Of a DNA stretch of 5,522 nucleotides, positions 4,380 to 5,522 are shown in pieces. Every line of letters starts with the position of its first letter. The stretch's first letter is position 1. This stretch comes from Bacillota bacterium. Lineage in GTDB: Bacteria > Bacillota > Dethiobacteria > DTU022 > JAAZDU01. The notes below the pieces were generated by a model that ran no database searches, had not been told where the DNA came from, and was given only the letters and a program-made list of their open reading frames with translations. Position numbers and translations under genes: made by a program. The stretch covers positions 1 through 5,522 of the forward strand of contig JAAZDU010000111.1 in NCBI GenBank assembly GCA_012512665.1, in the 5' to 3' direction.

Positions 4380-5522
4380 TTATTTCTTCCTTTTATGAAA
4401 ATTATATGAGGCAGCCCAGCTGGCTACCCTGGGTCCTATCCTGGGGATATGCTGCAGATCCTCCTGGTGGACAGCTCCTGAGAGAAAGAGGGCAACAACA
4501 AAAAGAATAATACCGGCAAAAATAGCCAGCACAAGTGCCCCGGCAGCAACCAGGCGTTCCGATAGCTGCCACCACTGGAGCCCATAGTAAAAAGAATAAC
4601 GGTAAATAAGGCTAACTCCCAGGGACATCAACACCGTGGCCAGCAGCGGCTTTAAAGCCGTCTCTACCCACTGAAAACGCCAGGAGGTTACCCTGGAAAG
4701 CTGCAACAGGTTTAAAAAAGCAGCAAGGAAAAAGCCGCTGACAGTGGCCAGGGCAGCACCGCCCACATGCAAAAAGCTAGCCGTCAAAAACCAGGTGAGA
4801 ACAAGCTTAACAGCGGCTCCCATCAGTATATTTTTCACCGGGATCATCGTGCGGCCCAGCCCCTGCAGCGCCCCCGAACTGGTGATATAAAGGGCGAGAA
4901 AAATAACAGCCGGGGAAAGCATAGCCAGTGCATAGCCCGCTCCGGGTGTTTCAAAAAGGACAAAGCAGATAGGCTCAGCTAAAACCAGCAGCCCGCCCGC
5001 TGCCGGTATGCCTAAAAAAAGGGCAAAGCGAATCGCCAGGTTGAGGCGGTTGCGGATAAGGCGGGGGTTTTTCAAAGCCTGTGCCTCAGAAACGGCAGGC
5101 ACCAGGCTCATGGCCAGGGCCACGGTGATCACGGTGGGAAAGTGCACGATAGAGCCGGCAAAACCCGTCAGCTGGCCGTATAAAGCTGTGGCCCGCTCCA
5201 TAGAAAAGCCCAGCTGCTGCAGGCGGGCCGGTACGATGCTCATATCCAGCAGGTTCATTAAAGGCATGGCCAGGGAACCAAATGTGATAGGCAAAGAAAG
5301 CGTAAAAATACGGTAAAGGATGGTGCTAAAAGCCTGGGTGGCTTCCTGCCCATTGCGGTATATCTTCATCTCCCTGGCAAAATATTTGCGGCGGCTGAAA
5401 TAAATATAGAGCAGGACCAGGAGCGACATGAGGGCACCAAAGCTGGCGCCAAAGGTGGCGCCGGCTGCGCCATATTCCAGCCCTCGCGGCAGGAGAAGGA
5501 AGGAGAGGACCAGTGCAGAGAC
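4380..5522 (-). CDS. SpoVB/YabM-family lipid flippase, 5' end outside window
   Basis: The frame is open to the window edge, so this is the last 380 residues of a protein whose family runs to roughly 500-540. The ATG at 5429 is internal: the 31 residues before it continue the family pattern (EYGAAGATFGASFGAL). It belongs to the MOP superfamily of polysaccharide/lipid exporters, multi-helix membrane proteins that flip lipid-linked precursors; SpoVB is needed for spore cortex. About ten hydrophobic segments are visible, against the usual 14. Counting from the window edge, SpoVB-type signatures include MPLMNLLD (86-93), ALYGQLTG (113-120) and SLVPAVSEA (139-147), plus SSGALQGLGRT further on. The C-terminus is basic (FHKRKK). 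In B. subtilis the gene before mazG (yabN) is yabM, so YabM orthology is more likely than SpoVB itself; spoVT would be expected upstream, outside the window. The substrate cannot be read from the sequence. Confidence 0.92.
   Translation of the reverse strand, partial: VSALVLSFLLLPRGLEYGAAGATFGASFGALMSLLVLLYIYFSRRKYFAREMKIYRNGQEATQAFSTILYRIFTLSLPITFGSLAMPLMNLLDMSIVPARLQQLGFSMERATALYGQLTGFAGSIVHFPTVITVALAMSLVPAVSEAQALKNPRLIRNRLNLAIRFALFLGIPAAGGLLVLAEPICFVLFETPGAGYALAMLSPAVIFLALYITSSGALQGLGRTMIPVKNILMGAAVKLVLTWFLTASFLHVGGAALATVSGFFLAAFLNLLQLSRVTSWRFQWVETALKPLLATVLMSLGVSLIYRYSFYYGLQWWQLSERLVAAGALVLAIFAGIILFVVALFLSGAVHQEDLQHIPRIGPRVASWAASYNFHKRKK

Overview
All seven genes lie on the minus strand, so transcription runs from position 5522 towards 1. 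The window is the chromosomal yab/divIC sporulation and division cluster of an endospore-forming member of the Firmicutes, probably an anaerobic clostridial lineage rather than Bacillus. Support for this comes from YabP, YabQ, SpoIID and a SpoVB/YabM flippase (all tied to endospore formation), strong AAAGGAGGT-type ribosome binding sites and AT-rich intergenic sequence. The species cannot be named from the sequence.

Layout in transcription order. (1) 5522-4380: C-terminal three quarters of a SpoVB/YabM-type lipid/polysaccharide flippase, cut at its 5' end by the window edge. (2) 4376-2940: MazG/YabN, with two MazG pyrophosphohydrolase repeats behind a degenerate methylase-like N-terminal domain, 3 nt after the flippase. 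(3) 2853-2581: DNA-binding protein HU, followed by an AT-rich trailer and a rho-independent terminator at 2423-2459. (4) 2353-1343: a SpoIID/LytB-type peptidoglycan lytic transglycosylase, with its own terminator at 1247-1282. (5) 1225-938 and 930-466: yabP and yabQ, 7 nt apart. (6) 389-30: DivIC/FtsB-type division protein. Positions 1-29 hold no recognisable feature.

The genes fall into two functional groups. Flippase, MazG, HU and DivIC are vegetative or housekeeping functions (envelope precursor transport, nucleotide-pool cleaning, nucleoid structure, divisome). SpoIID, YabP and YabQ act in the mother cell during engulfment and in spore cortex and coat formation; their homologues in B. subtilis belong to the sigma-E regulon.

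Most of the window is ordinary conserved core. The points worth a second look are: a spoIID-type gene bracketed by terminators where an S4-domain gene (yabO/rqcP) is expected and absent; loss of the SAM-binding loop in the MazG N-terminal domain; a terminator hairpin 35 nt before yabP that overlaps a weak sigma-E-like promoter; and short tandem repeats lying on the stop codons of both yabQ and mazG. I see no mobile element, CRISPR array, RNA gene or clearly new system.
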